Source of the DNA: Drosophila pseudoobscura
Taxonomy: Eukaryota; Arthropoda; Insecta; Diptera; Drosophilidae
Assembly: GCF_009870125.1 (NCBI RefSeq)
Contig: NC_046679.1
Span: forward strand, 7,688,001 to 7,752,000
DNA: 64,000 nucleotides
Reading direction: 5' to 3'
This document shows, in pieces, positions 38,801 through 48,800 of the stretch. The translations under genes and the position numbers were made by a program. Position 1 is the stretch's first letter. Each line of letters starts with the position of its first letter. The notes beneath the pieces are model-generated. The model had not been told where the DNA came from. It saw nothing but the letters and a program-made list of their open reading frames with translations, and ran no database searches.

Positions 38801-39837
38801 ATGATGGATCGTTGTAGGTGCTCATTACTGGGCCATCGGACACACCGTACGCCAATGGATGCTTCGAGTTCGATGTCTTCTTTCCGCCAGACTATCCCAA
38901 TCTGCCCATGCTCATCAATTTGGAGACCACGGGCCGCCATTCGGTGCGCTTCAATCCCAATCTCTACAACGATGGCAAAGTGTGTCTGTCGGTGCTTAAC
39001 ACCTGGCATGGGCGTCCCGAGGAGAAGTGGAATGCGCAGACCTCCAGTTTCCTGCAGGTGCTAGTCTCTATCCAATCGCTGATCCTAGTCCCAGAGCCGT
39101 ACTTCAATGAGCCCGGCTTCGAGCGCAGTCGTGGCACTCCTAGTGGCACCAACTCGTCGCGGGAATACAATAGCAACATCTATCAGGCCTGCGTTCGCTG
39201 GGCCATGCTCGAACAGATACGCAATCCGAGTCCCTGCTTCAAAGACGTAAGGCTTAATCTCTGTCCAGCTTTCAACTTTCAACTAATTTCCGTAACTAAA
39301 CTCTTTTCGCAGGTCATACATAAACATTTCTGGATGAAGCGCGAGGAGGTCTGCACACAGATCGAGGGCTGGATTGAGGAGCTTAGTAAGCCCCAGTACA
39401 CAGAGCGGGCTAGCCGCACCATATCGTTTAACTCTATGGTTCTGCGTCGACACTATCGTCACTTGCGCGAGGAGCTGGCCAAGTTGAAGCCGCCACGTGG
39501 ACTGGAGGATCTGGATGCACCTTTCAATCCTGTTGCCACGCTGCCCCCAATGGATGTCTCCGCGGCGCCACCTGCCACAACCACAGCAAATGTCCAGGTG
39601 GGAACGGATGGTCCTATTGTTCCGGAACTGAATCTAATAACAGATGATGGGGACGACAGCGACAATGGCCCTTGCATCCTGGACCCAGTGTCGGGCGTCC
39701 TCAAAGGCGTGGAGGAAGTGGTTGAAATTCTGAGTGATACAGAGAACGAGAGCAGTGTGTGGCAGGAGAAGGAAGAGGAGGAGGAGGACGAAGGCGACGT
39801 CGACGGCGATGGCGACGGTGATGGCGAGGAGGACTAA
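20877..39837 (+). CDS. Bruce: giant BIR- and UBC-domain ubiquitin ligase (BIRC6 orthologue)
   Basis: Exons: 20877-21084, 21968-22278, 22345-23413, 23488-24273, 24342-25191, 25257-25477, 25555-25776, [26052-26399], 26509-26923, 26984-27411, 27468-27697, 27757-29357, 29416-29684, 29735-29910, 29996-30629, [30828-30899], 31484-32268, 32333-32591, 32659-32882, 32954-33074, 33140-33370, 33434-33618, 33683-34221, 34288-34751, 34821-36209, 36319-36636, 36699-37310, 37369-38215, 38285-38756, 38818-39246, 39313-39837. Bracketed exons are symmetric cassettes. The full product is 5079 aa, or 4939 without them, close to the ~4860 of human BIRC6. The N-terminal WD40-like region has the BIR inserted; a long helical scaffold follows; the UBC domain is near the C-terminus. 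The start is the first ATG after the promoter repeats; the frame upstream has none. Family knowledge: a hybrid E2/E3 that blocks apoptosis by ubiquitylating pro-apoptotic proteins and caspases, needed for spermatid individualisation and autophagy control. Confidence 0.97.
21085..21967 (+). other. Bruce intron 1
   Basis: An 883-nt intron with CA-rich tracts near 21125-21240 and 21690-21705. A poly-T/TTTCGACAG acceptor ends it. No coding sequence recognised. Confidence 0.8.
22564..22795 (+). other. BIR domain of Bruce (~residues 247-320)
   Basis: RRQTFEKWP opens the domain. Zinc ligands fit CX2CX16HX6C: Cys286, Cys289, His306 and Cys313, within MCFTC...EPWSEH...SPICPF. BIR domains bind IAP-binding motifs of Reaper/Grim/Smac-type proteins and caspases. 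The whole domain lies in exon 3. Confidence 0.97.
23858..23950 (+). repeat. Two poly-asparagine tracts in Bruce exon 4
   Basis: AAC/AAT runs encode about ten and nine consecutive Asn, separated by DGNSLGGST. This is a low-complexity loop within the propeller region and likely variable in length. Confidence 0.85.
26052..26399 (+). other. Putative Bruce cassette exon (348 nt, 116 aa)
   Basis: The acceptor is TTTTACAG and the donor GAAG|GTATTT. Both flanks are phase 1, so skipping or including it keeps the frame: skipping gives GGC, inclusion gives GCA then GGC. It encodes a basic segment ([11 protein letters not shown]) then a Lys/Ser-rich, Pro-rich tail. Its third positions are AT-richer than neighbouring exons, which fits an alternative or weakly constrained exon. 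Confidence 0.6.
27751..27762 (+). other. NAGNAG tandem splice acceptor in Bruce
   Basis: CAGCAG precedes CTGAAC. Splicing after the first AG starts exon 12 at 27757 and adds a Gln; splicing after the second starts it at 27760. Both keep frame. Confidence 0.65.
30828..30899 (+). other. Putative Bruce 72-nt cassette exon
   Basis: TTTTTAG acceptor and G|GTAAAA donor, phase 1 on both sides. It encodes 24 residues around [19 protein letters not shown]. The next exon can join either to it (GCC) or directly to 30629 (TCC), both in frame. Confidence 0.6.
30900..31483 (+). other. Bruce intron with long hairpin
   Basis: A 584-nt intron, longer than most in this gene. It holds an extended stem-loop at 30934-31018 just downstream of the 72-nt cassette exon. 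The rest is unremarkable. Confidence 0.6.
30934..31018 (+). ncRNA. Pre-miRNA-like intronic hairpin (candidate)
   Basis: Arms 30934-30960 and 30992-31018 pair at 24 of 27 positions, with 14 consecutive pairs at the base. The 31-nt terminal loop holds its own AATATC/GATATT stem. Size and shape fit an animal miRNA precursor, but no expression evidence exists here and it could instead control splicing of the adjacent exon. Confidence 0.35.
36319..36351 (+). other. Alternative 33-nt acceptor segment, Bruce exon 25
   Basis: Two acceptors fit: CCTCCAG at 36318, giving [11 protein letters not shown] before DPRASE, or CATCAACAG at 36351, giving DPRASE directly. The 33-nt difference preserves frame. 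The upstream tract is a CCCTG pentamer repeat. Confidence 0.5.
38480..39130 (+). other. UBC (E2) domain of Bruce
   Basis: Spans the 38756/38818 junction. It shows the SSVFVR...[12 protein letters not shown] segment, the [11 protein letters not shown] strand, and the active-site loop [11 protein letters not shown]. The catalytic Cys codon is 38983-38985 (Cys4818 of the long form, 4678 without the cassettes). The following [19 protein letters not shown] helix is typical of the BIRC6/UBE2O class. All key residues are present. Confidence 0.97.
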
Positions 39838-40551
39838 GATTAGCTGCCAAATGGAAATGATAGTGATGCCCTAGGTTATGGCATTTCCCCCGCAGCTGTT
39901 GCCCTCCCACCTCCCGCCACACACCCCCCACCTTTGTGCCCGGCCACTGCTCAGACACAGGACACTTTTATTTAAACACTACAATTTTTGTTTTGCGCCA
40001 TTAGTTGTTTTATTTGTAAGAGAGAGACTGCAACAGAACTTGGTGTGCTTTACTTAAAGGAACCGTAACGATTAATTTAAAAAAAAAAACAAAACCTATG
40101 ATAATGATCTTCAAGAATAAGCTGGTACATTTGCATACACACATCATCAAACTCGTACACACATGCATACGCACTCTCCCGGGCATTACGAGAGACTTTC
40201 AATTCAACAAAATATCCCACTCTGCATGTATATGAGAATACTGTACCGAATACACTGTACTCTTTTTTATAAATGCTTACTATATGCTACTATAAACAAA
40301 ACAGATCCAATCCATCAGATTCTAGAAGAATATTCACGTGTGTGTTGGAGAAAATAGAAGAACCACAGGAGGACCGGACCGTGTGACTTGCGTTGGAAAT
40401 ATCAGCACCCTGACCGAGCACACAACACACACACACACAAGATAAACCACCAAAAGTAAATTAATGTGTATTAAACTATGTATGTGCGTAGTGATTTAGT
40501 TAAATATTTACAAATGAAGAATGTAAATGTTACTTTTCCGATTGAAATAAA
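39838..40551 (+). other. Bruce 3'UTR
   Basis: Follows the TAA. It is AT-rich with a poly-A stretch near 40077-40090 and CA repeats near 40428. AATAAA at 40546-40551 is the best poly(A) signal. Confidence 0.55.
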
Positions 40552-41992
40552 ACGCAAAATCAATTTTGTTTCCCCCAAAAAATCTAAAAAAAAAAACAAA
40601 AAGTGTTTGTCTTTGTATTTGTATCGAAGTAACAAAGTTGATCCTTTTAAAGAAAATCATAATTCCATATCGGTTAATACTCAACCGAGCGAAGTAGCCC
40701 CGTTGTTAAGTCCAAAAGTATGCCATAAATTTTTGAAGCGAACATTTGTATACCCTTGAAGAAGGTATTCATAAATTGGTTAGATGTTTGGCCTGAACCG
40801 AAGGAATCATATGCGACGCCATAAAGTAATATATGTACCTTCTTTATCAGGAATAATATAGTCGTCAATTTCTATGCAAACTAGTCACTCCGTTATGTGC
40901 CTATCTCAAGAAAGTGGTGCACATAGTCCTGTTTTATAAATAAAAAGATTATTGGTTGGAATCAGTGGTGTCTGACCACGATATCATATAGTTGCCATAG
41001 TTACGATTGGTCAAAAATAAGATGGGGAGAAACTTTATCTTTGTACTAAAAATTTATATTTGTCCAAGAGGATTTTTTCAAAATTGGACCACTATTATCA
41101 TACGTAAATACATATATTTATGAAGCTGCCATAGTAATAAAAGCAGACTGATTACTTTAGCCCCTTCTGGTCGTCAAACTTCAAAGGCTATACCGCTTCC
41201 TAAGTTAGCTTCCTAACTTCCCCAATACCTAATTTACTAAATGTTTTCGGCTGGAAAAATCTAAGACAATTCTAGAATAAAAAAATATAATCAAAAACTA
41301 TACAATTTGCACTACAAAGTGTCAATATTTGTTTGACTTTGTTCACAAGCTACAGCCATGGCCAACCAGTTGAAAATGAAAACGAAAGATAATTTATTTT
41401 TATCAAGCTTAGGTAATTTTTTGGGCGATATCTTTATAGGACATGGTTTGGCTGTTTTATAGGGTAGCATTTGCTACCATAAAACAGTCTTTGCTTGTCT
41501 TTTCGTCGTGGCATTCTTCCGCTTCTTATCTGAGTCGTTACCCATAATCTTGATCTGATCTTTCCATTCTGGAAAATATACCAGATGACTTCAAGATCTC
41601 AGTTCATAAAGGGTAGGTATGTATATAATTTGACCACAAAATCTCTGGCTGATTTTTCTGTATCATTCTGAATTTCCCTTTAATTGTTCTTAGAAGTTAG
41701 CTCCGATGAGAGAATGCACTGCAATCAGCTGCTCTCCGATGCTTTCTATGGCCGTTCAATTGACGGCAATGCGCTCGCTATTCTCTCCGATCCAACTGTG
41801 CACTCGATAGAGAAATTCGACAGCTTGCTGATAGATCTTCGCCATTCCGCCAAGGCATTAAGACGCGGGTCTCTGTCGCGAGCAGTTGTCGATTTTCGAG
41901 GCGGGATACCACTTAAGAGCGGTTCCTAGAGCTACCCCGTGCGTTCTTCTTGATTAGTTTATGGCGGGCGTAAAGTGTGAAATCGCCTGATC
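40552..41992. other. Intergenic with repeat remnants
   Basis: ATACCCTTGAAGAAGGTATTC near 40750 resembles a sequence common in Drosophila dispersed repeats. A near-perfect inverted repeat lies at 41451-41488. An 81-codon frame at 41684-41929 precedes the transporter but has no recognised homology, and is probably leader or chance. Confidence 0.4.
41451..41488. repeat. Inverted repeat, possible mobile-element remnant
   Basis: CTGTTTTAT + AG bulge + GGTAGCA pairs with TGCTACC + ATAAAACAG around a two-base centre. The arms are 16 bp. Confidence 0.5.
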
Positions 41993-44695
41993 ATGGAGTT
42001 GAACAATGTTACCGTCGAGGATAGCGCCTCCGTAAGTAATAATTTCGTGAGTTTTCGGCACCGACCTAGAGCAATTTGTCGTGTGCGTGGGTTTACATAA
42101 GAAAATGCGATTAGCCGTCCGTCCCGTGGACTCTGCATAATTGCTCTCAATTGCTGAAGCTTTTGCTCTGATATTTATCGGTTTTTGTTTTCTGTTTGCC
42201 ATTGGCATTGCCCACCAAATCGAGGGGCAATGCTCGAGAATATAACACCAAGCAATTAACAGATCATTCAAAACAATTTGTTAATCGTTGCAGTACAAAA
42301 GTTGGGGTTCAAGTAATATTCCACTGTAATTTGTCATATTTTTTCGCAGGTCTCTCAGTAAACAATGTAGGAAATTGACAGTGTACTGATTTATCAACTA
42401 TTCCAACTAATCAGCCATTAATTTATGGCCTGATTAAAACAATCTGGGTAGATGGTAGAACAAACCAGCATTCAGCATTAGGTATTCAGCATCCCATGGA
42501 CCGTAGTCTGATACTCACGCTCAATTAATCACGATTGGCGAGCGGAGCTGTCATTCAAACTCGGGCTACGATGAAAGGGGTCGCTGCCCACCGCCCCTGG
42601 GGGGGCGGGGGGACGCTTTTGAGCCATAAAGTTATGCAAATGAATGCAAGAATTTAATTGTAATGCTCATAAATAAAACAGTAAAACTTCCACACGGCGA
42701 GTGTACGGGAGAGTATAAAATCGGAATTGCCTGTTAGATGCTGGTACTCCCTAGCAGAAATGACTAATTAACATAAGTAAATAGATATTTTTGCATTAAT
42801 AAAATATAATTATAGTATGTGATTACATTCATTTGCAGGGGGATGCGCACAAACCACCGGAGGCGCACAATCGTGCGCCTCCGGTGGGAGCTACAGCCAC
42901 AGCCACATCCACACCCACACATGCCGAGAGGCAAAAGCCCCAACTGCTATATGCCATCAACGACAACCCGCCCTGGTATCTGAGCATATTCCTCGCATTC
43001 CAGCACTATCTGACCATGATCGGGGCCATTGTCTCCATCCCGTTCATACTGACGCCGGCGCTGTGCATGTCCGACGAGGATGCCAATCGGGGCATCATTA
43101 TATCCACCATGATCTTCGTCACCGGCATTGTGACCTACTTCCAGGCCACGTGGGGCGTCCGTCTGCCCATTGTTCAGGGCGGAACAATCTCGTTTTTGGT
43201 GCCGACGCTAGCCATTCTCGCCCTGCCCCAGTGGAAGTGTCCTCCGCAGGCCGAGATGGATGCCATGGCCGAGGACGAGCGGCAGGAGCTGTGGCAAGTG
43301 CGTATGCGGGAGCTATCGGGCGCCATCGCTGTGTCCGCCATGGTTCAAGTCATCCTGGGCTACACGGGGCTGGTGGGCAAGATCCTTAAGTACGTCACGC
43401 CGCTGACAATTGTGCCAACTGTGTCGCTGGTGGGTCTGACGCTGTTCGAGCATGCGGCGGACACGGCCTCCAAGCACTGGGGCATAGCCGTGGGGTAGGT
43501 ATTCCGATATGTTTGCTTTTTTCCCACTCACCTATTCATGATCTATGCAGCACCACGGCCATGCTGACGCTCTTCTCGCAGATAATGTCCAATGTGTCCG
43601 TGCCCGTGGTGGCCTACCGCAAGGGTCACGGCTTTGAGGTGCGCCAGTTCCAGTTGTTTCGCCTGTTCCCGGTGCTGCTGACCATCATGATCATGTGGGG
43701 CCTGTGCGGCATCCTGACTGCCACCGATGTCTTCCCACCGTCGCATCCCTCACGCACAGATGTCCGTCTGAATGTCCTGATCAGCGCCAAGTGGTTCTAC
43801 GTGCCGTATCCGGGTCAGTTCGGCTGGCCATCGGTTACGCTGTCAGGGGTTCTGGGGATGCTGGCCGGCGTGCTGGCCTGTACGGTGGAATCGCTGAGCT
43901 ATTACCCGACTGTGTCGCAGATGTCGGGCGCCCACTCGCCTCCGCTCCATGCCATCAATCGAGGCATCGGCACTGAGGGACTAGGCACTGTCCTCGCCGG
44001 ACTCTGGGGTGCTGGCAACGGAACGAACACGTTCGGAGAGAATGTCGGCGCCATCGGAGTCACTAAGGTTGGTACAGCGATGCTTTTTGAAGGTTGACTT
44101 ATCCACTTATACCTATCCACTGATGGATTCATCTGCTTTCCAGATTGGTTCGCGTCGCGTCATCCAGTGGGCGGCTCTTATAATGGTCCTCCAAGGGGTG
44201 ATTGGCAAGTTTGGGGCCATCTTCATTCTCATTCCCGATTCGGTTGTGGGCGGAATATTTTGCGTGATGTTCGGCATGATCATTGCCTTCGGCCTCTCGA
44301 CGCTGCAGTATGTGGATCTGCGATCGTCGAGGAACCTGTACATCCTCGGTCTGTCCATATTCTTTCCGATGGTTCTTTGTCGCTGGATGCAGGAACATCC
44401 CGGTGCCATTGACACGGGCAACGAGACGGTCGACTCGACACTATCCGTGCTGCTGGGCACAACCATATTGGTGGGTGGTGTCCTGGGCTGCTTTCTGGAC
44501 AACGTGATACCTGGCACGCCCGCCGAGCGCGGCCTCATCGAGTGGGCCAACGAAATGCCGCTCGGCGATGACAACATCAACGACGGCACGGCCACGGACT
44601 ACGACTTTCCCTATGGCATGGATGCCATTCGCAGCTGGAAGTGGACCTACTACATACCCTTTATGCCCACCTACAAGCTCCAAAAGCAGAGCTGA
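41993..44695 (+). CDS. SLC23 nucleobase/ascorbate transporter, 587 aa
   Basis: Exons: 41993-42031, 42839-43494, 43551-44067, 44144-44695; 1764 nt in frame. Exon 1 encodes only 13 residues (MELNNVTVEDSAS) ending at a GTAAGTAAT donor. TM1 carries the family QH motif (AFQHYLTMIG). The NAT signature [QEP]NxGx4T[RKG] is present as ENVGAIGVTK (44038-44067), cut by the exon boundary right after its Lys, before IGSRR. The hydrophobic pattern fits 12-14 membrane segments, with a long N-terminal cytosolic region and a charged C-terminus ending KLQKQS. Animal members move ascorbate or nucleobases with sodium; E-N at the signature start is also seen in xanthine/uric acid transporters, so the substrate is uncertain. 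Drosophila has one such gene, CG6293, which I recall lies next to Bruce. Confidence 0.93.
42032..42838 (+). other. Transporter intron 1
   Basis: Mostly AT-rich. A TATAAAA lies at 42714-42720. The TTTGCAG acceptor matches the next exon in frame. Confidence 0.75.
42854..42887 (+). other. Perfect 15-bp hairpin in transporter exon 2
   Basis: CCACCGGAGGCGCAC (42854-42868), loop AATC, then its exact reverse complement (42873-42887). It begins 15 nt after the 3' splice site and encodes part of KPPEAHNRAPPVG. Confidence 0.9.
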
Positions 44696-45590
44696 TTATC
44701 CCCACAGTCGGGCTCGATCGATGGGAACGCCAGAGAATAATAATGAATGCAATTCTATTTGTAATTCAGTTTTTATTATTTATTTTTAGAAAACGATGTT
44801 CTGTTCGTTCTCTCACGCCCTAATCTAATTACAATTTGAACACTTCCAATTCGCATTCGAATTCGGATTCCTACCCAAAACGAGCTAAAGATTTTATGTT
44901 TTTCTGTTTTTTTGTTTTTTTTAAATTCGCTTATTGTTTGATTTGTAACTACTTTTTACTGTACGCTCTTCGTTTCCGTTTCCGCTTTCGCCCACAGTTT
45001 TGCATATTTTCTATTATCTCGCAATAACATCAATAGACCTAGCAAACGAAAGCTTCTAACCACCAATTAAACTCTATTCAAATCTCGAAAACCATTCATA
45101 ATCAGTTCGTTCTGTATAATGCAAAAAATTGGTGTTAAAATTATTTTGTAGAAATTTTAACGCATTTTCGGCGCGAGACTTACACTCAAATCCTCCACAA
45201 AAATAGTATAGAAAATACATGTACAATATATATTTGTGAAACATATCCTCCATCCTTCTCTCCGTCTCTGTACGAGTACGAGTACGAGTACGAGTATCTA
45301 TCTCTGTATCTTTGTCTCTCATTCACACTTATAGTTAAAATCAACGTGTTACGGCTATGGCTAAATCTAAAACCGTCGAGGAACCAAGGCACAATCATTT
45401 GAAAATCGTATATAATCGCATACACGATCTATTGCTGAAACTCCGCTATATCCGAACTACAACAAACCTACGACTAATAGCAGCGTCCAAAGGTGGCACT
45501 GCACTCTAGATTATAACTTTGGCTATATCAAAAAATTATCAAAAATTTTCTACAATTAATTGGATGCTGGGAACTGGATGTCCGGGGGGT
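44696..45590. other. Convergent 3'UTR region
   Basis: Between the transporter (+) and the kinase gene (-). It is AT-rich, with a GTACGA hexamer repeat near 45271-45296. ATTAAA at 45066 (+) is a possible poly(A) signal. No gene recognised. Confidence 0.5.
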
Positions 45591-45869
45591 CTAGAACTTG
45601 TTGTGCTCATTATGGGGATTATGGTGGTGATGATGGGCAGACTGGGTCTGGCTCTGGGCAGGCTGTAGCTGGAGCTGTTGTTGTTTCTTGTTGCCGCCAC
45701 TGCTGGCGCGCGAGGATGAGGCCGATACCGACGAGGAGGCAGGGGTGTTGGCCGGCGTGCTCATGTCCGTCCGGCCATGTCCGTGCCCGTTCCCCTGATG
45801 GCCGGGGCTGGCCTTTTTCCGTTTGGAGTAGTAGCAGAAGATGCAGAAGCCATTCTGCGGTGTGGTACA
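45591..45869 (-). other. Open frame past the kinase TGA (readthrough candidate)
   Basis: After the TGA at 45872-45870 the same frame runs 92 codons to TAG at 45593-45591. It begins CTTPQNGFCIFCYY then SKRKK, and ends in Gln- and His-rich sequence with HNKF. Third positions are strongly C/G. Confidence 0.5.
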
Positions 45870-48800
45870 TCAAATGTTTGTCGGACTGCGAGTAGCCGAA
45901 GAAGTGCGGTAACGCGATCCGGACCTGTAATAACCTCAGCGTCAGCGGGGAACAGTTGGAAATGTATGAGTTGTAGAGTTCGACTCACCGTGAAATGCTG
46001 GAGGTGTAGTCCCGCACAGGTGTGCGTGCTTCCCTTCTCTGGTAGGCGCTGCTACCGGCAGCACTGCTGCTGCTGGTTGTTGGTGGTTCCAGCAGCGACA
46101 TCGTCCGATGATCGTAGGGCCGGATGGAGCGTCGTCCCAGGGTGGCATAACCATCCAGGTGGCTGCTGCCGGCCGCACTGCTGCTGCTGGCCGTGGGCAG
46201 GCTGCCGTTCAGGGTGTAGGAGGAGCGGCGCTTGGGATTGTACGTGTTGTAGTAGCCACTGGCGATGGCTCCGTTGCTGGGACTCGAGCTGGAGGAGCTC
46301 TTGTATCGCATGGGCACGGAGCTGTAGTCGTGCACCTCGTACCGCTTGCTGAGGAACGAGGGCGAGGTGTTGCGTATGTCGTTGAGGCTCTTGCGCGGCT
46401 TGCTCGTGGCCCCACCCGACGACGAGGTGGAGTAGTCCAGCGGCGAGCGGTACATGGGGGGCTTCAGCTCCGTGCCCACTGGGCTCAGCTTCAGGGGCCT
46501 GAAGAACTGCTGGGCAATGTCCGGGGAGTGGGCGCGCGGCTCCACCTCCGCCACATGCAACTTGTGGCTGGAGCGAGCCTTGACCGCCGCCTGCTGTTCC
46601 CTGTAGTAGTCCCGCACCGCCGAGGGACCCACGATGCTGCTGGTGCGCCGCGGCTTCTTCTGCTCGTTGAAGCGGCTGTAGAAGCTCCGCCGCTTGATGC
46701 GGTCGATGACGCTCTCGTTGGGATCAGAGCTCTCCGAGCAGCGCGTGGGCGAGGAGAGCGAGGCCCGCGACAGGCGCGACACTGTGGGCGAGGGCGTCGC
46801 GTGCAGCATGTAGTTGTCCTCGGAGCAGATCGACCAGTTGTCAAAGTACAGCTCCGGCTCCTCGGTGGGCGACAGGAACGTCGAGGTGGAGGCGCAGTCA
46901 TCCTGGTAGCTGCGCGAGTCCGAGGAGTAGTTGGCAATGTTCTCGAAGGAGGGCGTCAGCATCGGATTGTTCCGGTTGATCTCATGCGCCGACGAGGTGC
47001 GGTACCCCGACGTCTGCGAGCTGCAGTTGTTGTTCGTGTTCGTCGAGTTGTTGTTGGTGGCATTCTCCACGGACTGCTGGCTGGAGCTGTTGTTCGAGGA
47101 GGCGCTCTTCATGGCCCCCGGATAAGGTGGCAGATTCGAGTACAGTCCCATCCCGCCGTTGCCATTGATCAGCGCTGGATTGGTCTTGGATCCGCGGTAG
47201 CTGCTGCCACTTGTGGTGGTGGTGGCTGTAGTCACGGCGCTGGCCGCACCACTCGCACCACTGCCCCCCTGGGCACTGGCCAGATCCAGCATCAGACCTT
47301 TGCGCTTCTCCTTGATGCTCGGGGTGGTGCTGCTGCTGGCGCTGGTCGGCTTCATGGCCTGTCCCTGGTTCTGTCTGCAGTCCGGACAGGCCGTCTCGCA
47401 GTTGCAGTTCTCTTCGGTGGCGGCCGGGGCAATCGGCTTGGCCTTCACCACGTTCTGGTAGATGGGCGATGTCGGCAGCAAGGGATCCTGCTCCTCGCGC
47501 ACCTGTCGCTCAATGTTGCTGGTGGATCGAGTGCTCCGCACACGCCTCTGTTCGCTGCTCTCCCGATCGAAGCGTCGCAGCAGTCCCCCGAACATCTTGT
47601 TTACGGCTCCACTCTGCTTCCCGGTGGCCCCGTCTGTGCTGCCCCCGGCATGCAGCTCTTCCACGCTGGCCGCTCGCTTGGGACTCGCCCTCGAGCTGGA
47701 CTGGGAGCGAGGCACAGAACGCTCCCTCAGCGAGCGCAGCATGCTATCGAAGCGTGACCGTTTGTCCACTCGCTTGTCTTCGGCCGGCAGCTCGATTGAT
47801 TTCTCAGCCTCCAGAGACTTTTTCTTGCGCAGTATCGTGGCCTTCTCGGGGGAGCTGCGCTCCTCGGGCGAGCCCTGCTTCTGTGTGCAGGCCAAGGCTG
47901 TCGTCCCTCCGGATGTGGCCGTCTTCTTGTCCTTGCTCATGGCCGAGTCCCGCAGCTTCTCGAACTTCTGGCCCAGGGCGTAGAGCAGGCCCTTGCTGGG
48001 CTTCTTCTCCGGCGACTTCTCCTTCGATTTGATCACGGGACTCGATTCCTTGGAGCTGTCTGCAGGTGTTGTTGTGGCCGTGGTGTTTGTGGTTGTTGTG
48101 GCTGAGGGCGACGTGGTGGGCGTCACTGGCGTTGGTGGCACCAGCTTGGATTTCTTGGATACTTTGATGATCTTCTTGATAGTCGTCGGCCGCGAGTCGC
48201 TTGATGAAGAGGCCGTGTCCTTGGTATCGATAACGTTACTCATGGTGCCGGTGGGCGTGGCCGAAAGAGATTTCTCCTCCGACGTGGACTTGGAGCTGAC
48301 GGGAGTGCCAGTGGCGGAGAGATCTGCCGAGGCAGTTGGAGTCGCCTCCGCAATGGTGGGAATGGCCACCCCGCTCCGTGTGACTTTTCTCAGTTCCTTG
48401 GGCGTGGCCAGCTTGGTGGCCGGATAGCTCTTGGGACGCATCAGGCGGCTCTCCCGTGGCGCATTTTCCCCAGCCTGAGCGTCGTTGCCCACGGCTGATG
48501 GCAGCTTGCTCGGAAGCTTACTCGGCAGGGCCGAGGCAGAGACCGAGGGTTCGGGCAGCTCCGTTCCAGACTTGAGGCTCAGACCGAGGTCCTTCATGGG
48601 GTAGGACTTGGGGCGCTTCAGCCGGGTCTCCTTGGGCGTAGAGGCAGGCACTGGCATCTCTGTGGCAGCTGTCTCCGTACTGGGCGTCTTTGGTTCGTCT
48701 GTCTTCCTGGACACCTTCTTGACTTTCCGTACCAGCGTAGTGGTTGTTGTTGTTGTCGTCGTTGAGAGCTTGGTGGCCTCCGCCTCGTTGGAGGCGACAT

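Noticed and set aside
42714..42720. TATAAAA in transporter intron 1 as an alternative promoter
   Set aside because: No in-frame ATG follows before the first transmembrane segment, so a transcript from here would not give a full transporter.
42714..44695. Horizontal transfer of the transporter
   Set aside because: It has introns and codon use like its neighbours, and is a normal animal SLC23 gene.
45870..45872. In-frame TGA as selenocysteine
   Set aside because: Fly selenoproteins are very few, and no selenocysteine-insertion element was seen in the 3' region; readthrough is the simpler idea.
46108..47757. 549-codon open frame on the plus strand
   Set aside because: Antisense to the 4.2-kb NUAK exon. 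Its Arg/Gly/Val-rich composition is what the complement of Ser/Ala/Thr codons with C/G third bases gives.
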